This document shows positions 52,458-62,523 of a stretch of 64,000 bases of DNA, piece after piece. The stretch covers positions 1 through 64,000 of the forward strand of contig NZ_AOJD01000027.1 in the NCBI RefSeq assembly GCF_000337415.1, given 5' to 3'. Each line of letters opens with the position of its first letter. Within the stretch, counting starts at the first letter, position 1. The notes under the pieces are model-generated. The model was given only the letters and a program-made list of their open reading frames with translations. It made no database searches and was not told the origin of the DNA. The position numbers and the translations under genes were made by a program. The DNA is from Halorubrum tebenquichense DSM 14210 (GTDB lineage Archaea > Halobacteriota > Halobacteria > Halobacteriales > Haloferacaceae).

Positions 52458-54728
52458 TCACTCCCGCGGGGCGATCACCTCGATGGGATGCATCGGCGTC
52501 GACTCCAGCAGGGCGTCGAGCTGTTCGGTACAGGACGTTCCGGGCGCGACGACGGTGCGCTCGGTGTCGCCGAACTGCTCGCGGAGCGGCTCGCCGACGT
52601 CCATGCTCAGCTCGTAGTAGTCGCTCTTGTAGCCGAACGAGCCGGCCATCCCGCAACACTCCGTGTCCGAGACGCGCACGTCGTAGCCGAGCCGCTCGAA
52701 CGTCGCGGTCGCGTACTCGCCGACCTCGACGGTGCGGGCCTGACAGTGCGGGTGGTACGCGAGCCGGGCCCCCGACGCCACCGGGCCGGTCCCCTCGGCG
52801 GGCGCGCGCAGCGCCGCCGGGTCCCCGCCCGCCTCCAGCAGGCCGAACACGTACTCCATCGCGTCGTAGCTCGCGTCCGCGAGCCGCTCGTGGGAGTCGG
52901 CGGGGAGGAACCGCTCGTACTCCCGGCGGAACGTCGCGAGGTCGCTCGGCTCGATCACGACCACGTCGCGCCCGGCGTCGAGGTGGGGTGCCAGCCCGGC
53001 GTACACGTCCTCGGCCGCCGACTCGGCGGTGGCGACCATCCCCTGCGAGAGCGGCGGTCGGCCGCTGCCGGGGAGGTCGGGGACCCGGACGTGGACGCCC
53101 AGCGCCTCCAGCGCGCGGACCGTCGCCTTCCCGCGGTCGACGTCGACGTAGTTCGTCGCGGTGTCGGGGTAGACGACGGCCTCGCGGTCGGCCTCGTCCG
53201 GGTCGACCGCCGAGCCGCCCCGGTCGTCGAACCACTCGACGAGCGACACGCGCGCGAACTCGGGCAGCTCGCGGCGGCTGTCGATCCCGACGACCCGCTC
53301 GGCGAGCGCGCGCGCCGGCCCGAAGTTCGCGAGCCGGTTGGCGACCGGCGCGGTCCTGTGGCCCCACTCCGCGAGCGTCGCGTAGTTGCCGACCAGCCGG
53401 GTCGACAGGTCGAGTCCGCCCGGCTCCTCGTCGGGCACCAGCTCCTCGAACGCCCAGTCGAGCTGGCTCGGGTCGGCCTCGCCGCGGTTGATCCGGTCGC
53501 GGACCGCGGTGTTGATCCACGGGATGTCGATGCCGACCGGACAGGCGGGCACGCAGCGCGAGCAGCCGGTACAGAGGTCGTTGAACTCGGCGGCGGTGTC
53601 GAGCCCTTCAATTCCCGCCTCCCAGCCCGTGGCGATGCCGCCGGAGTACGTCTCGCCGCCGAACGCGTGGCCGCCGACGCTCTGGAAGTTGCCGCAGGCG
53701 TTCGAGCAGGCCGAACACCGGATGCAGTATAACGTCTCCTTCAGCGTCTCGTCGTCGCGCATCGCCAGCCGCCCGTTGTCGATCAGGACGAGGTGGAACT
53801 CGCGGTCGTCGCCGGAGCCGTCCGCGAGCGGCTCGTCGTCGGCCTCGAAGTCCGGCACCGGCGACGCGACGGGCGGCGTGAGCGTCGAGATGTAGGAGGT
53901 CACGTCCTGTCCGGTCCCCGACCGTCCGATCAGCTCGACGAACGGCGCGAACTCCTCGACGGTCGGCACGAGCTTCTCGACGCCCGCGACCGCGACGTGG
54001 GTGTCCGTCGCGGTCACCGTCTTCCGGGCGTTTCCCTCGCTGGTGACGAGGAGCATGGTGCCCGAGTCGGCCGCGATGAAGTTCGCGCCGGTCATCCCGA
54101 GGTCGGCGTCCTCGATCAGGTCGCCGAGCCGCTCGCGGGCGAACATCGTCAGCGCCTCGGCGGTCTCGGGCGGGTCGTCGAGGTCGAACCGCTCGGCGAA
54201 CAGCTCCGAGATCCCCTCGCGGGACTTGTGGATCGCCGGCGCGACGATGTGCGACGGCTCCTCGTCGGCGAGCTGGAGCACCCACTCGCCGAGGTCGGTC
54301 TCGACGACCTCGACGCCGTCGCCCTCGAGCGCCGCGTTCACCTCGATCTCCTCGGAGGTCATCGACTTCGACTTGATCGCGCGCCCGGCCTCGCGCTCGG
54401 CGGCGACCTCGCGGATGTACCGGTTCGCGTCCGCGGCGTCGTCGGCGAGATACACGGTTCCGCCGTTGGCCTCCACCGTCTCCCGCACCTCGTCGATGAG
54501 GTCGGGCAGCCGCTCGATCGCGTCCTCTTTTATTTCCCGCGCCCGCTCTTTCAGCGCCTCGTAGTCGTCGAGGCGGCCGGTCGACTCGTAACGGCCCGCG
54601 TTGAACCCGCGGGTGTTCTCGGCCACGGCGTCGCCCTCCGTCGCCAGCAGTTCGCGAATGCGCTCGGCCTTCGTCTCCCGGTTCGGGCCGGCCGCCGCGT
54701 CGCCGGCGGCGTCGGCGTCGCTGCTCAT
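52458..54728 (-). CDS. LutB-LutA-type lactate utilisation protein (LUD plus Fe-S plus CCG fusion)
   Basis: 756 residues. An N-terminal LUD domain (ADLGMTGANFIAADSGTMLL), a 4Fe-4S ferredoxin-like pair (CIRCSACSNAC and CTGCSRCVPACPVG), and a C-terminal CCG/heterodisulfide-reductase-like part (YHPHCQARTV, TECCGMAGSFGYKSDYY) are joined in one chain. In bacteria LutA (CCG) and LutB (LUD/Fe-S) are separate; here they are fused. Together with LutC they oxidise lactate. The gene overlaps lutC by 4 bp. Confidence 0.85.
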   Translation of the reverse strand: MSSDADAAGDAAAGPNRETKAERIRELLATEGDAVAENTRGFNAGRYESTGRLDDYEALKERAREIKEDAIERLPDLIDEVRETVEANGGTVYLADDAADANRYIREVAAEREAGRAIKSKSMTSEEIEVNAALEGDGVEVVETDLGEWVLQLADEEPSHIVAPAIHKSREGISELFAERFDLDDPPETAEALTMFARERLGDLIEDADLGMTGANFIAADSGTMLLVTSEGNARKTVTATDTHVAVAGVEKLVPTVEEFAPFVELIGRSGTGQDVTSYISTLTPPVASPVPDFEADDEPLADGSGDDREFHLVLIDNGRLAMRDDETLKETLYCIRCSACSNACGNFQSVGGHAFGGETYSGGIATGWEAGIEGLDTAAEFNDLCTGCSRCVPACPVGIDIPWINTAVRDRINRGEADPSQLDWAFEELVPDEEPGGLDLSTRLVGNYATLAEWGHRTAPVANRLANFGPARALAERVVGIDSRRELPEFARVSLVEWFDDRGGSAVDPDEADREAVVYPDTATNYVDVDRGKATVRALEALGVHVRVPDLPGSGRPPLSQGMVATAESAAEDVYAGLAPHLDAGRDVVVIEPSDLATFRREYERFLPADSHERLADASYDAMEYVFGLLEAGGDPAALRAPAEGTGPVASGARLAYHPHCQARTVEVGEYATATFERLGYDVRVSDTECCGMAGSFGYKSDYYELSMDVGEPLREQFGDTERTVVAPGTSCTEQLDALLESTPMHPIEVIAPRE

Positions 54729-55336
54729 CCGTCCACCCCCGTCCCGTCGGTCGAGCCGGGCGCGTCGCCGTCCCCGTCAGCCGGCCCGGGCGCGTCGCTA
54801 TCCCCGTCGCCATCGCGCAGCAGGACGACGTGGACCTCCTTCGGGCCGTGCGCGCCGTGGACGAGTCCGCCCATGTCGGCGGTCGCGCTCGGCCCGGTGG
54901 CGAACACCACGTCGGTCGACTCGTCGCGGGCCCGCGGGCCGAGCCACGCGAACGCGTCGGGGACGTCCGGCACGAGGTCCGCCTCGCGGAGGACGACGAC
55001 GTGGCGGTCGACGAAGAGGCTCACCGGCTCCGTCCCGCGGGCGTCGGCCTCGACCGCGACGCTCCCGTAGCTCGCGATCCCGAGCGACGCCGCGGTGACC
55101 CCCGTGTGCGCGGCGCGCAGGTCGGCGGTCGTCGGGTCGGTCGCGACGCGCTCCGGCAGCGACGCCGCCGAGCCTTCGAGCGCGTCCGGCCCGGACTCCC
55201 CCAGCGGCACCCCGACCGCCGGGTCGCCCGCGGCGTCGTCGATCAGCGACGCGCACGCCGCGGGCGGCCCCTCCGAGACGGTGACGCCGAAGTCGTCGAG
55301 CCGCCCCCTGAACGTCGACGTGTCAGCAGTTGCCAT
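54725..55336 (-). CDS. LutC-like LUD-domain protein
   Basis: 203 residues from the ATG at 55336 (MATADTSTFRGRLDDFGVTV). LUD domain pattern with TGVTAASLGIASYGSVAVEA, FVDRHVVVLREADLVPDVP and GPSATADMGGLVHGAHGPKE. The last 30 residues are a low-complexity Gly/Asp tail. LutC is the third subunit of the lactate oxidation complex. Its stop overlaps the lutB start (ATGA), so the two are translated together. A divergent FAD enzyme starts 84 bp away. Confidence 0.82.
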   Translation of the reverse strand: MATADTSTFRGRLDDFGVTVSEGPPAACASLIDDAAGDPAVGVPLGESGPDALEGSAASLPERVATDPTTADLRAAHTGVTAASLGIASYGSVAVEADARGTEPVSLFVDRHVVVLREADLVPDVPDAFAWLGPRARDESTDVVFATGPSATADMGGLVHGAHGPKEVHVVLLRDGDGDSDAPGPADGDGDAPGSTDGTGVDG

Positions 55337-55420
55337 GGGAATCGGTTCGACGGCCTCCGTGTTGGGTGTTGCGGCGGGATCGGAGGTGCCTTTTTCATCG
55401 CTCGACCGTGAGAGAGTCGC

Positions 55421-58400
55421 ATGGCGACCAACCCGGAACCGGACCCGACGGACGGCGGGGACTTCGACTACGCCGGCGGTGCCGTGGAGCGGCCTGATCT
55501 CGTCTACGCGCTCGACCGCCGCGTCGACGGCGACGTGCGGTTCGACGACTACTCCAAGCGGCTGTACGCGACCGACGCCTCGGCGTACGAGGTCACGCCG
55601 ATCGGCGTCGTGATCCCGGCGTCGACCGCGGACGTCGCGGCCGTCCACGAGTACTGCTTCGAGGAGGGGATACCCGTCCTCCCCCGCGGCGGCGGCACCT
55701 CGCTGGCGGGCCAGAGCGTCAACGAGGCGGTCGTCCTCGATCTCACCGGCGAGATGGACGCGGTGATCGAGACCGACCCGGAGGCGGGGACCGCCCGCGC
55801 GCAGGCCGGCGCGTACGTCGGCGACCTCAACGCCGCGGTCGAGCCGCACGGACTGAAGTTCGCCCCCGACCCGGCGTGGCGCGACAAGTCCGCGCTCGGC
55901 GGCGCGATCGGCAACAACTCCACCGGCTCCCACTCGCTGAAGTACGGCAAGACGGACCACTACGTCGAAGAGGCGGAGGTCGTCCTCGCGGACGGCACCG
56001 TGACGACGTTCGGCGAGGTCGCGGTCGAGGATCTCCGTGCGTCCGCCGACCCCGACGCCGACGACCTCCTGCCGCGAATCCACGCCGAGGTCGTCCGGAT
56101 CCTCGACGAGGAGGCGGCCGAGATCGACGAGCGGTACCCGGAGCTGAAGCGGAACGTCTCCGGCTACAACCTCGACCGCCTGCTCGCCGAGCACCGGGGC
56201 GAGTACGGCGAGGCGGGCGTCGTCAACCTCGCTCGGCTCATGGCCGGCAGCGAGGGGACGCTCGCGACGGTGACGGAGGCGACCGTCTCGCTCGTCGAGA
56301 TTCCCGAGACGAAGTCTGTGGCGCTGTTGACGTACGACGACCTCCTCGACGCGATGGAGGACGTGGCGGCGTGTCTCGAACACGACCCCGCCGCGGTCGA
56401 GGTGATGGACGACGTCCTCCTCGGCCTCGCCGCCGACACGCCGGAGTTCGCGGACGTGGTCGGCATGCTCCCCGAGGGCACCGACTCGGTGCTGCTCGTC
56501 GAGTTCTACGCCGAGAGCGACGCGGCGGGGCGTCAGAAGGTCGCCGACCTCATCGCGGACCGCGTGGGCGTCCCGGAGACAGCTGCCGAGCCGAGCGACG
56601 GCGCGGCCGAGACGACGAGCCAGCCGCGGCGCGCGGTCGACGCCCTGGAGGCGCACGACCCCGACCAGCGCGACCGGTTCTGGAAGATGCGGAAGGCGGG
56701 GCTCCCGATCTTACTCTCTCGTACCACCGACGAGAAGCACATCTCCTTCATCGAGGACTGCGCCATCCCGCCCGAACACCTCCCCGAGTACACGCGGGAG
56801 TTCCAGCGGATCCTCGAAGACAACGACACGTTCGCCACCTTCTACGCCCACGCCGGGCCGGGCGTGTTGCACGTCCGGCCGCTGATCAACACGAAGGACG
56901 TCGACGACGTCGAGGCGATGGTCGACATCGCCGACCGCGTCACCGACGCCGTGGTCCGGCTCGGCGGCTCCGTCTCGGGCGAACACGGCGACGGCCGCGC
57001 CCGCACCGGGTGGAACCGGAAGCTGTACGGCGACGACCTCTGGGAGTCGTTCCGCGAGTTGAAGACCGCCTTCGACCCCGACTGGCTGCTCAACCCGGGG
57101 AACGTCTGCGGCGACCACGACATGGGGGAGAACCTCCGGTTCGACGCGGAGTACGACTACGACGCCGGCTTCGATCCCGCGATGGAGTGGGCGGTCGACA
57201 ACGGGATGCAGGGGATGGTAGAGCTCTGTCACGGCTGCGGCGGCTGCCGCGGGCCACAGGAGACGACCGGCGGCACCATGTGTCCGACCTACCGCGCCGC
57301 CGAGGAGGAGATCCAGTCGACCCGCGGCCGCGCGAACATGCTCCGCGGGGCCATCTCCGGCGAACTGCCGGACGACCCGACCGACGACGAGTTCGTCACC
57401 GAGGTGATGGATCTGTGTGTCGGCTGCAAGGGCTGTAAGGTGGACTGTCCGAGCGGCGTCGACATGGCGAAGCTGAAGGCGGAGGTCGAACACGCCCACC
57501 ACGAGGAACACGGGCTGGACCTGCGCACGCGGCTGCTCGGTCGCTTCGAGTCGCTCGCGCCGCTCGCCTCGAAGTTCGCCCCGCTCTCGAACCTCCCGAA
57601 CAAGGTCCCGGGCAGCGGCCTCCTCGCGGAGAAGGCGCTCGGGATCGCGCGGGAGCGGGACCTCCCGACCTTCCGCTCCGAGTCGCTCACCGACTGGTTC
57701 GAGGCCCGCGGCGGCGCGGGCGTCCCGCGCGAGGAGGCCGACCGCGACGTGCTCTTATTCCCCGACGTGTACACCACCTACACCAACCCCGGCGCGGGGA
57801 AGGCCGCGGTGCGCGTGCTGGAGGCCGCGAACTGCCACGTCGAGATTCCGGACGTGGACGGGAGCGGCCGCCCGCCCCACTCGAAGGGGATGCTCGACGT
57901 GTCGCGCGCGACGGCGAGAGACGCCGTGGAGACGCTCGCGCCGCGGGCCCGAGACGGTTGGGACGTGGTCGTCGTCGAGCCCTCGGACGCGGTCATGCTC
58001 CAGTCCGACTACCACGACCTCCTTGACGGCGACGCCAGCGACGTGCCCGACGGCGACGTGGCGGCCGTCTCAGAGAACGCCTACGGGGTCATGGAGTACG
58101 TCGACGCCTTCCGGCTCGACGAGTCGCTCGCGCTCGACGCGCCCACCGAGTCGCTCACCTACCACGGCCACTGCCACCAGAAGGCGACGAAGAAGGACCA
58201 CCACGCGGTCGGCGTGTTGCGCCGCGCCGGCTACGGCGTCGACCCGCTCGACTCCTCGTGTTGCGGGATGGCCGGCTCGTTCGGCTACGAGGCCGAACAC
58301 TACTCGATGAGCAAGGCGATCGGTGAGACCCTGTTCGAGCAGGTCTCGGCGAGCGACGGCGACGGCCTCGTCGCGCCGGGCACCTCCTGCCGGACGCAGT

Positions 58401-58471
58401 TGGAGGAGGGCCCGGGCGAGGTGCCGGAGCCGGACCACCCGGTGGAGAAGCTGGCGGCCGCGCTGGCGTAG
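55421..58471 (+). CDS. FAD-linked D-lactate/glycolate dehydrogenase fused to Fe-S/CCG domains
   Basis: 1016 residues. The N-terminal FAD-binding domain (PRGGGTSLAGQSVNEAVVLD) and oxidoreductase cap (GSVSGEHGDGRAR) are as in GlcD/Dld. A GlpC/GlcF-like half follows with two Cys clusters (CHGCGGCRGPQ and CVGCKGCKVDCPSG) and CCG motifs (CHGHCHQK, SCCGMAGSFGYEAEHY). The enzyme should oxidise D-lactate or a related 2-hydroxyacid and pass electrons through Fe-S centres to the membrane. Divergent from the lut genes, with which it shares a 84-bp promoter region. Confidence 0.88.
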   Translation: MATNPEPDPTDGGDFDYAGGAVERPDLVYALDRRVDGDVRFDDYSKRLYATDASAYEVTPIGVVIPASTADVAAVHEYCFEEGIPVLPRGGGTSLAGQSVNEAVVLDLTGEMDAVIETDPEAGTARAQAGAYVGDLNAAVEPHGLKFAPDPAWRDKSALGGAIGNNSTGSHSLKYGKTDHYVEEAEVVLADGTVTTFGEVAVEDLRASADPDADDLLPRIHAEVVRILDEEAAEIDERYPELKRNVSGYNLDRLLAEHRGEYGEAGVVNLARLMAGSEGTLATVTEATVSLVEIPETKSVALLTYDDLLDAMEDVAACLEHDPAAVEVMDDVLLGLAADTPEFADVVGMLPEGTDSVLLVEFYAESDAAGRQKVADLIADRVGVPETAAEPSDGAAETTSQPRRAVDALEAHDPDQRDRFWKMRKAGLPILLSRTTDEKHISFIEDCAIPPEHLPEYTREFQRILEDNDTFATFYAHAGPGVLHVRPLINTKDVDDVEAMVDIADRVTDAVVRLGGSVSGEHGDGRARTGWNRKLYGDDLWESFRELKTAFDPDWLLNPGNVCGDHDMGENLRFDAEYDYDAGFDPAMEWAVDNGMQGMVELCHGCGGCRGPQETTGGTMCPTYRAAEEEIQSTRGRANMLRGAISGELPDDPTDDEFVTEVMDLCVGCKGCKVDCPSGVDMAKLKAEVEHAHHEEHGLDLRTRLLGRFESLAPLASKFAPLSNLPNKVPGSGLLAEKALGIARERDLPTFRSESLTDWFEARGGAGVPREEADRDVLLFPDVYTTYTNPGAGKAAVRVLEAANCHVEIPDVDGSGRPPHSKGMLDVSRATARDAVETLAPRARDGWDVVVVEPSDAVMLQSDYHDLLDGDASDVPDGDVAAVSENAYGVMEYVDAFRLDESLALDAPTESLTYHGHCHQKATKKDHHAVGVLRRAGYGVDPLDSSCCGMAGSFGYEAEHYSMSKAIGETLFEQVSASDGDGLVAPGTSCRTQLEEGPGEVPEPDHPVEKLAAALA

Positions 58472-58525
58472 TCGGCCGCGACGGCGGCGGCGTCGCCGGA
58501 GCGTCGGCGGAACGCCGGCGGCCCG

Positions 58526-58735
58526 TCATTCCGGGATCCAGCGGACGTTCGCGGCGAGGACGGCCAGCAGGTACGAGAAGACCGGGAACGTCACCGCGAC
58601 CACGGCGAGGAACACCGGGTCGAGGCCGGCCGGGTCGTCCGAGAGCCAGCCGGTGTACTGGAGGACGGCCAGCGTGAGGACCACGACCGCCGTGTTGACC
58701 GCGTACTCGGCGGGAGACGGATCGGGGAACCGCAT
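58526..58735 (-). CDS. Small two-helix membrane protein
   Basis: 69 residues (MRFPDPSPAEYAVNTAVVVL). Two transmembrane segments, VVVLTLAVLQYTG and FLAVVAVTFPVFSYLLAVLA, with a short loop containing LSDDPAG. Located 54 bp from the FAD enzyme stop. No function is known. Confidence 0.7.
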   Translation of the reverse strand: MRFPDPSPAEYAVNTAVVVLTLAVLQYTGWLSDDPAGLDPVFLAVVAVTFPVFSYLLAVLAANVRWIPE

Positions 58736-58756
58736 ACGGCCCCCTGACGCCGCCGC

Positions 58757-59752
58757 TCACTCAACTGTTTCGCCGCGGTCTCGCTCGCGCTCCCGCCGCC
58801 GCGCCAGCAGCCGCTCGACCCCCTTTCCCGGCCCGCCCTCGATCGGCCACCCCTTCGTGCGCCACTGGGGCGGCTCCGGCGAGAACTCGTCGCAGGAGCC
58901 GGAACACTCCCGCGCGGTCGGGACCTTGTCCTTCGCCGCGCAGTGCGGGACGAGCGCCCGCCCGTCGCGGCGGAGTCCGAAGTGGCGACAGTCGGGGCGC
59001 ATCGTGTCGTGGAACGAGCGCCACCCCTTCCCGTAGGCGCGTTCGGCGATCTCCAGCCGCAGCGTCTCCGTCTCGGCGTCGCGGCGCTCGCCGTCCGCGG
59101 GCGAGAGGTCGCTCGGGTGCCACGCCACGTCGGCCGCGTCGGCGTCGACGCCCCGAGAGAAGTCCGTCGCCAGGATGCCAGCCTCGACCGGCATCTCGCG
59201 GAGGAGGGCGGGCTCGACGCGCTCGCCGGTCGTCTCGGTCGCCAGCCACGCCTCGTCGGCGAGCGCGGTCGTCACGTCGTGTTCGAGCTGCTCGGCGAGG
59301 CGGTCGGCCGCCGAGCGGTCGAGGTCCGGCTTGTTCTCGACAGCGACGATCCGCTCGACCCAGTCCGGGTACGCTCGCCGCCGGCGGATCTCGATTCGAT
59401 TCCCGTCGCGGCGCTTCTCGATCAGGTCCCGCCCCGCCGCGCGGTGGACCGCCCGCCGGACGTAGCGCCACGGGTAGCCGGGGTCGGGCAGCGCGTCGCG
59501 GTACCACGCCCACTCGGCGGGCGCGCCGCGGACGACGTGGAGGAGGTCGGAGTCGATGGTTCGATCGCCGAACGCGCGTCGGGCCGCGAACGCCTCGGGG
59601 TCGACCTCGATGACGAGCGTGTCCCAGCGGCGCTCCTTGGTGCCGAGCTGGCGGGAGACGATCGCGGGACGGGGCCCCTCGCTCGGGTGCCACGCGAGCT
59701 CGGCGTACCGACAGACGAGCAGCTCGTAGCCGAACTCGGCGTCTGGCGTCAC
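58757..59752 (-). CDS. Conserved haloarchaeal protein, DUF5787-like
   Basis: 331 residues. FGYELLVCRYAELAWHPSEG begins the protein, and Cys residues (CRHFGL, PHCAAKDK, CSGSC) may bind zinc. The helical middle contains VAVENKPDLDRSAADRLAEQ, a nuclease-like arrangement (VENKPD), so a PD-(D/E)xK-type relation is possible. The family is characteristic of Halobacteria; its role is unknown. Confidence 0.7.
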   Translation of the reverse strand: MTPDAEFGYELLVCRYAELAWHPSEGPRPAIVSRQLGTKERRWDTLVIEVDPEAFAARRAFGDRTIDSDLLHVVRGAPAEWAWYRDALPDPGYPWRYVRRAVHRAAGRDLIEKRRDGNRIEIRRRRAYPDWVERIVAVENKPDLDRSAADRLAEQLEHDVTTALADEAWLATETTGERVEPALLREMPVEAGILATDFSRGVDADAADVAWHPSDLSPADGERRDAETETLRLEIAERAYGKGWRSFHDTMRPDCRHFGLRRDGRALVPHCAAKDKVPTARECSGSCDEFSPEPPQWRTKGWPIEGGPGKGVERLLARRRERERDRGETVE

Positions 59753-59884
59753 TGCCCGAACGGTCGTCGGCGGCGGACAAAAGCGGACCGCTCGGCCGCG
59801 GCGCGACCGGCCGGTCCGGTCGTCGCGGTCGAGTGGTGCGCGCGGTCAAGCTGACACGCGCGGCCGAGACGGCGCGCGCGGCGG

Positions 59885-60331
59885 TCAGACGTACTTCCCG
59901 CTCTCGTCGTCCTTCCGCTCGTCGAGGTACTCGTGGGCCTCCTCTAAGATCTCGCGGGGGCCGTCCTGGGTGATCGTGTTGAGCGCCTGATCGTAGTCAC
60001 GCCACTGGAGGTCGCGGTGTTCCTTCGAGAGCTCGGCGCTCGCCTCGAACGAGCGAGCGATGAACAGGTGGACCGTCTTGTGGATGGTCTTCCCGTTCGC
60101 CTCGAACACGTAGTCGTACTCCTCGCGGAACCCGTCGATCAGCCGGAAATCCTCGATCCCGGCCTCCTCGCCGACTTCTCGTATCGCCGTCTGCTGGAGC
60201 TCCTCGTCCCCCTCGACCCCGCCTTTGGGGAACTCCCAGTCCCCCGGTCGGCTCTTCAGGAGCAAGTACTCCCGTTCGCCGCGGGTATCGCGGAAGAGGA
60301 TGGCTCCGGCACTGGTCGCTTCGACCGTCAT
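59885..60331 (-). CDS. Nudix hydrolase, Ap4A/diadenosine-type
   Basis: 148 residues from the ATG at 60331 (MTVEATSAGAILFRD). Full Nudix box GGVEGDEELQQTAIREVGEE (the REVGEE core at residues 51-56), with FPKGG before it. The pattern fits bis(5'-nucleosyl)-tetraphosphatases, which remove stress nucleotides such as Ap4A. Cytosolic and alone in its operon. Confidence 0.85.
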   Translation of the reverse strand: MTVEATSAGAILFRDTRGEREYLLLKSRPGDWEFPKGGVEGDEELQQTAIREVGEEAGIEDFRLIDGFREEYDYVFEANGKTIHKTVHLFIARSFEASAELSKEHRDLQWRDYDQALNTITQDGPREILEEAHEYLDERKDDESGKYV

Positions 60332-60504
60332 TGGCCGCAGGTAAGCGATCACCCCTAAAGAGCGTGTCGGACTCCCGAACAGATCCGAACGACGCGGCGG
60401 GATCGGCCGGTCTCACGGCTGGACTCGCGACCCGAGCGCGCGCGTCGACCGCGGGTAGATGCGTTTTTACCGCTCGGGCGGCCATCCACGCACGACCCCC
60501 AGCC

Positions 60505-60837
60505 ATGACCTTCGTCACGAAACTCGACTTCGCGTCCGGCGACCGCGACGTGCTCGTCGAGACCGTTCAGGAGCTCAAAGAGACGCTCGAACGCAAGGGC
60601 GCGGAGTGTAAGGGACCGCACGCGACCCCCTCCGAGACCGTCACCGCCCCGCTGTACAAGAACCTCGCGCCCGGCGACGAGTTCTCGCCGTGGCGCTACG
60701 ACGTGTACCGGCGCTCGATGGAGATCCACGGGGCCGACGACATCGCGCGCGACGTCGTCGGCCGCGACTTCCCCGACTCGATCCACGTCGAGGTCGAGGT
60801 CGACCAGAAGAAACCGCTCGGGCACCGGCGCGACTGA
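60505..60837 (+). CDS. uS10-like protein (ribosomal S10 paralogue)
   Basis: 110 residues from the ATG at 60505 (MTFVTKLDFASGDRDVLVET). The S10 fold is indicated by VQELKETLERKGAECKGPHA and the C-terminal strand IHVEVEVDQKKPLG. It is not in a ribosomal operon and is too diverged to be the main rpsJ. Haloarchaeal genomes often hold such a second uS10-type gene; its role is unknown. Confidence 0.65.
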   Translation: MTFVTKLDFASGDRDVLVETVQELKETLERKGAECKGPHATPSETVTAPLYKNLAPGDEFSPWRYDVYRRSMEIHGADDIARDVVGRDFPDSIHVEVEVDQKKPLGHRRD

Positions 60838-60931
60838 CGCGCTCGATCCGGTCACGGCTGCGGTTTTCTCGCGGTTCGCGCACCGACGCCACTCCGTCCG
60901 GCGGCGCGTCGGTCGGTCGGATTCTCGCCCG

Positions 60932-62425
60932 TCAGCCGAGCGTTCGCAGGTTCTCCGTCTCGACGCGGTCGGGGAGTCTATCGAGCGCGCGGTCGCACCA
61001 CGCGTCGTGACCGACCGTCAGGTCCGTCTCGGGGTTGGCCGACGCGAGCGCGGCGACGCCCTCCGCGGCCGCGACCTGCGCCGCGTCGTCGGTCCGCTCC
61101 GGCACCTCGGCCGTGAGCGGGTAGGTCTCGGAGAGCGCGGGCGGGTACGGCCCGAACGGAGGTTTCACGCGCCACACCGCGTCGTAGTCGTGGTCCGAGG
61201 GGGCCTTCGATTCGGTGAGCAGGAGGGCCTCGGGCGTCGTCAGGCGAGCGAGGCGGTCGCGGTGTCGGCCGACCTCCGGCCGCCGGGTCGCCTCGTGGGA
61301 GGTGTGGAAGAACGCGTCCTTCGAGCCCGGGTCGGTCCGCTCCAGTTCGTCGGCGTGGTCGAGCAGCGCCCGGTAGCCGTCGAGCATGGCCGGATGGCCG
61401 CGGGCGCGACGGTCGACCAGTTCGAGCAGGTTTCCGGAGCGGATCGCCTCCTTCACGCGGCGCAGCTCCTCGAAGGTGACGTGGAGGTTGTGTTCGGCGA
61501 GCAGCCGCTCGGCGGACGGCCCGTCGCCGTCGCCCTCACCGAGTTCCCGCAGGTCCGCGGGCGTGTGCTCGGCGCACACCGGACACGAGCAGGGGAAGTA
61601 GTCGAGATCTTCGAGGTGTTCCGTCCCCGAGACGGTGAGGTAGCGGCCGTCGCGGGCCATCAGCGCGTAGGCGGCCGAGTCGAACAGGTCGCAGCCGGCC
61701 GCCACCGCGAGCGCCAGCATCATGGGATGGCCGGCCCCGAACAGGTGGACCGGCGCGCCCGGCCCGAGCCCGCGCTTCGCCGCCCGCACGGCCTCGACGG
61801 TCTCCGCGTAGCGGTAGGAGTTGAGCAGCGGCACCATCGCGCCGACGGGGAACACGTCGAGGCCGGTCCCCGCCGCGTGCCGCCCGGCCTCCTCACGCAG
61901 GTCGGCGTACGTCGACCCCTGGACCGGCGCGTTGACGAGCATCTCGCCCGTCTCGGCCGCCTCGGCGTCCGCGAGCGCCCGCTTCGTCGTCGCCAGTTCG
62001 CGCTCTGCGCGCTCGCGGTCGGCGTCGGGCGGCGTCGGCACGTCGACCGGCGTCGCCACGTCGCTGCCGATCCGCCGCTGGAACTCGATTATCTCTTCGG
62101 TCGTCACGTCGATGTCGCCGTACTCGGCCAATTGGAAGGAGCCGGAGTCGGTCATGATCGCCCCGTCAAAGTCGAGGAAGTCGTGGAGCCCCTCGTCGAC
62201 GGCCCGGTCGCGGATGCGGTCGGTGCTGCGGATGATGTAGGAGTTCGTGATCAGCATCTCCGCGCCGAACTCCGATTCGAGCCGCGACGGCTCGATCGTG
62301 AGCACGTTCGGGTTGACCACGGGCAGAAGCGCCGGCGTCTCGACCGTGACGTCGGCGCGCGGGACCTCCAGCCGGCCGATCCGCCCGGCGGCGTCGTGGT
62401 CCCGGATCTCGAAGTGATCGCGCAT
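60932..62425 (-). CDS. tgtA: Archaeosine tRNA-guanine transglycosylase
   Basis: 497 residues from the ATG at 62425; the upstream extension is non-coding in character. TGT fold with [18 protein letters not shown] (catalytic Asp region), [36 protein letters not shown], and zinc Cys in [14 protein letters not shown]. It exchanges guanine at position 15 of tRNA for preQ0 on the way to archaeosine. The C-terminal region is the archaeal extension. Highly conserved gene, high confidence. Confidence 0.93.
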   Translation of the reverse strand: MRDHFEIRDHDAAGRIGRLEVPRADVTVETPALLPVVNPNVLTIEPSRLESEFGAEMLITNSYIIRSTDRIRDRAVDEGLHDFLDFDGAIMTDSGSFQLAEYGDIDVTTEEIIEFQRRIGSDVATPVDVPTPPDADRERAERELATTKRALADAEAAETGEMLVNAPVQGSTYADLREEAGRHAAGTGLDVFPVGAMVPLLNSYRYAETVEAVRAAKRGLGPGAPVHLFGAGHPMMLALAVAAGCDLFDSAAYALMARDGRYLTVSGTEHLEDLDYFPCSCPVCAEHTPADLRELGEGDGDGPSAERLLAEHNLHVTFEELRRVKEAIRSGNLLELVDRRARGHPAMLDGYRALLDHADELERTDPGSKDAFFHTSHEATRRPEVGRHRDRLARLTTPEALLLTESKAPSDHDYDAVWRVKPPFGPYPPALSETYPLTAEVPERTDDAAQVAAAEGVAALASANPETDLTVGHDAWCDRALDRLPDRVETENLRTLG

Positions 62426-62523
62426 ACCCCGACTGCGCGGACGCGAGCGGTAAGGGTTGCGTTCGGCGGCGAGGGGCGCGCGCGGCGAGGCTCCGGGCGG
62501 TCGGGGCCGGCGGTCGGCCGAGA

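Noticed and set aside
55337-56656. Upstream extension of the LutC-like gene to a 643-codon frame
   Set aside because: The extra part is the reverse of the FAD enzyme gene; the LUD protein starts at 55336.
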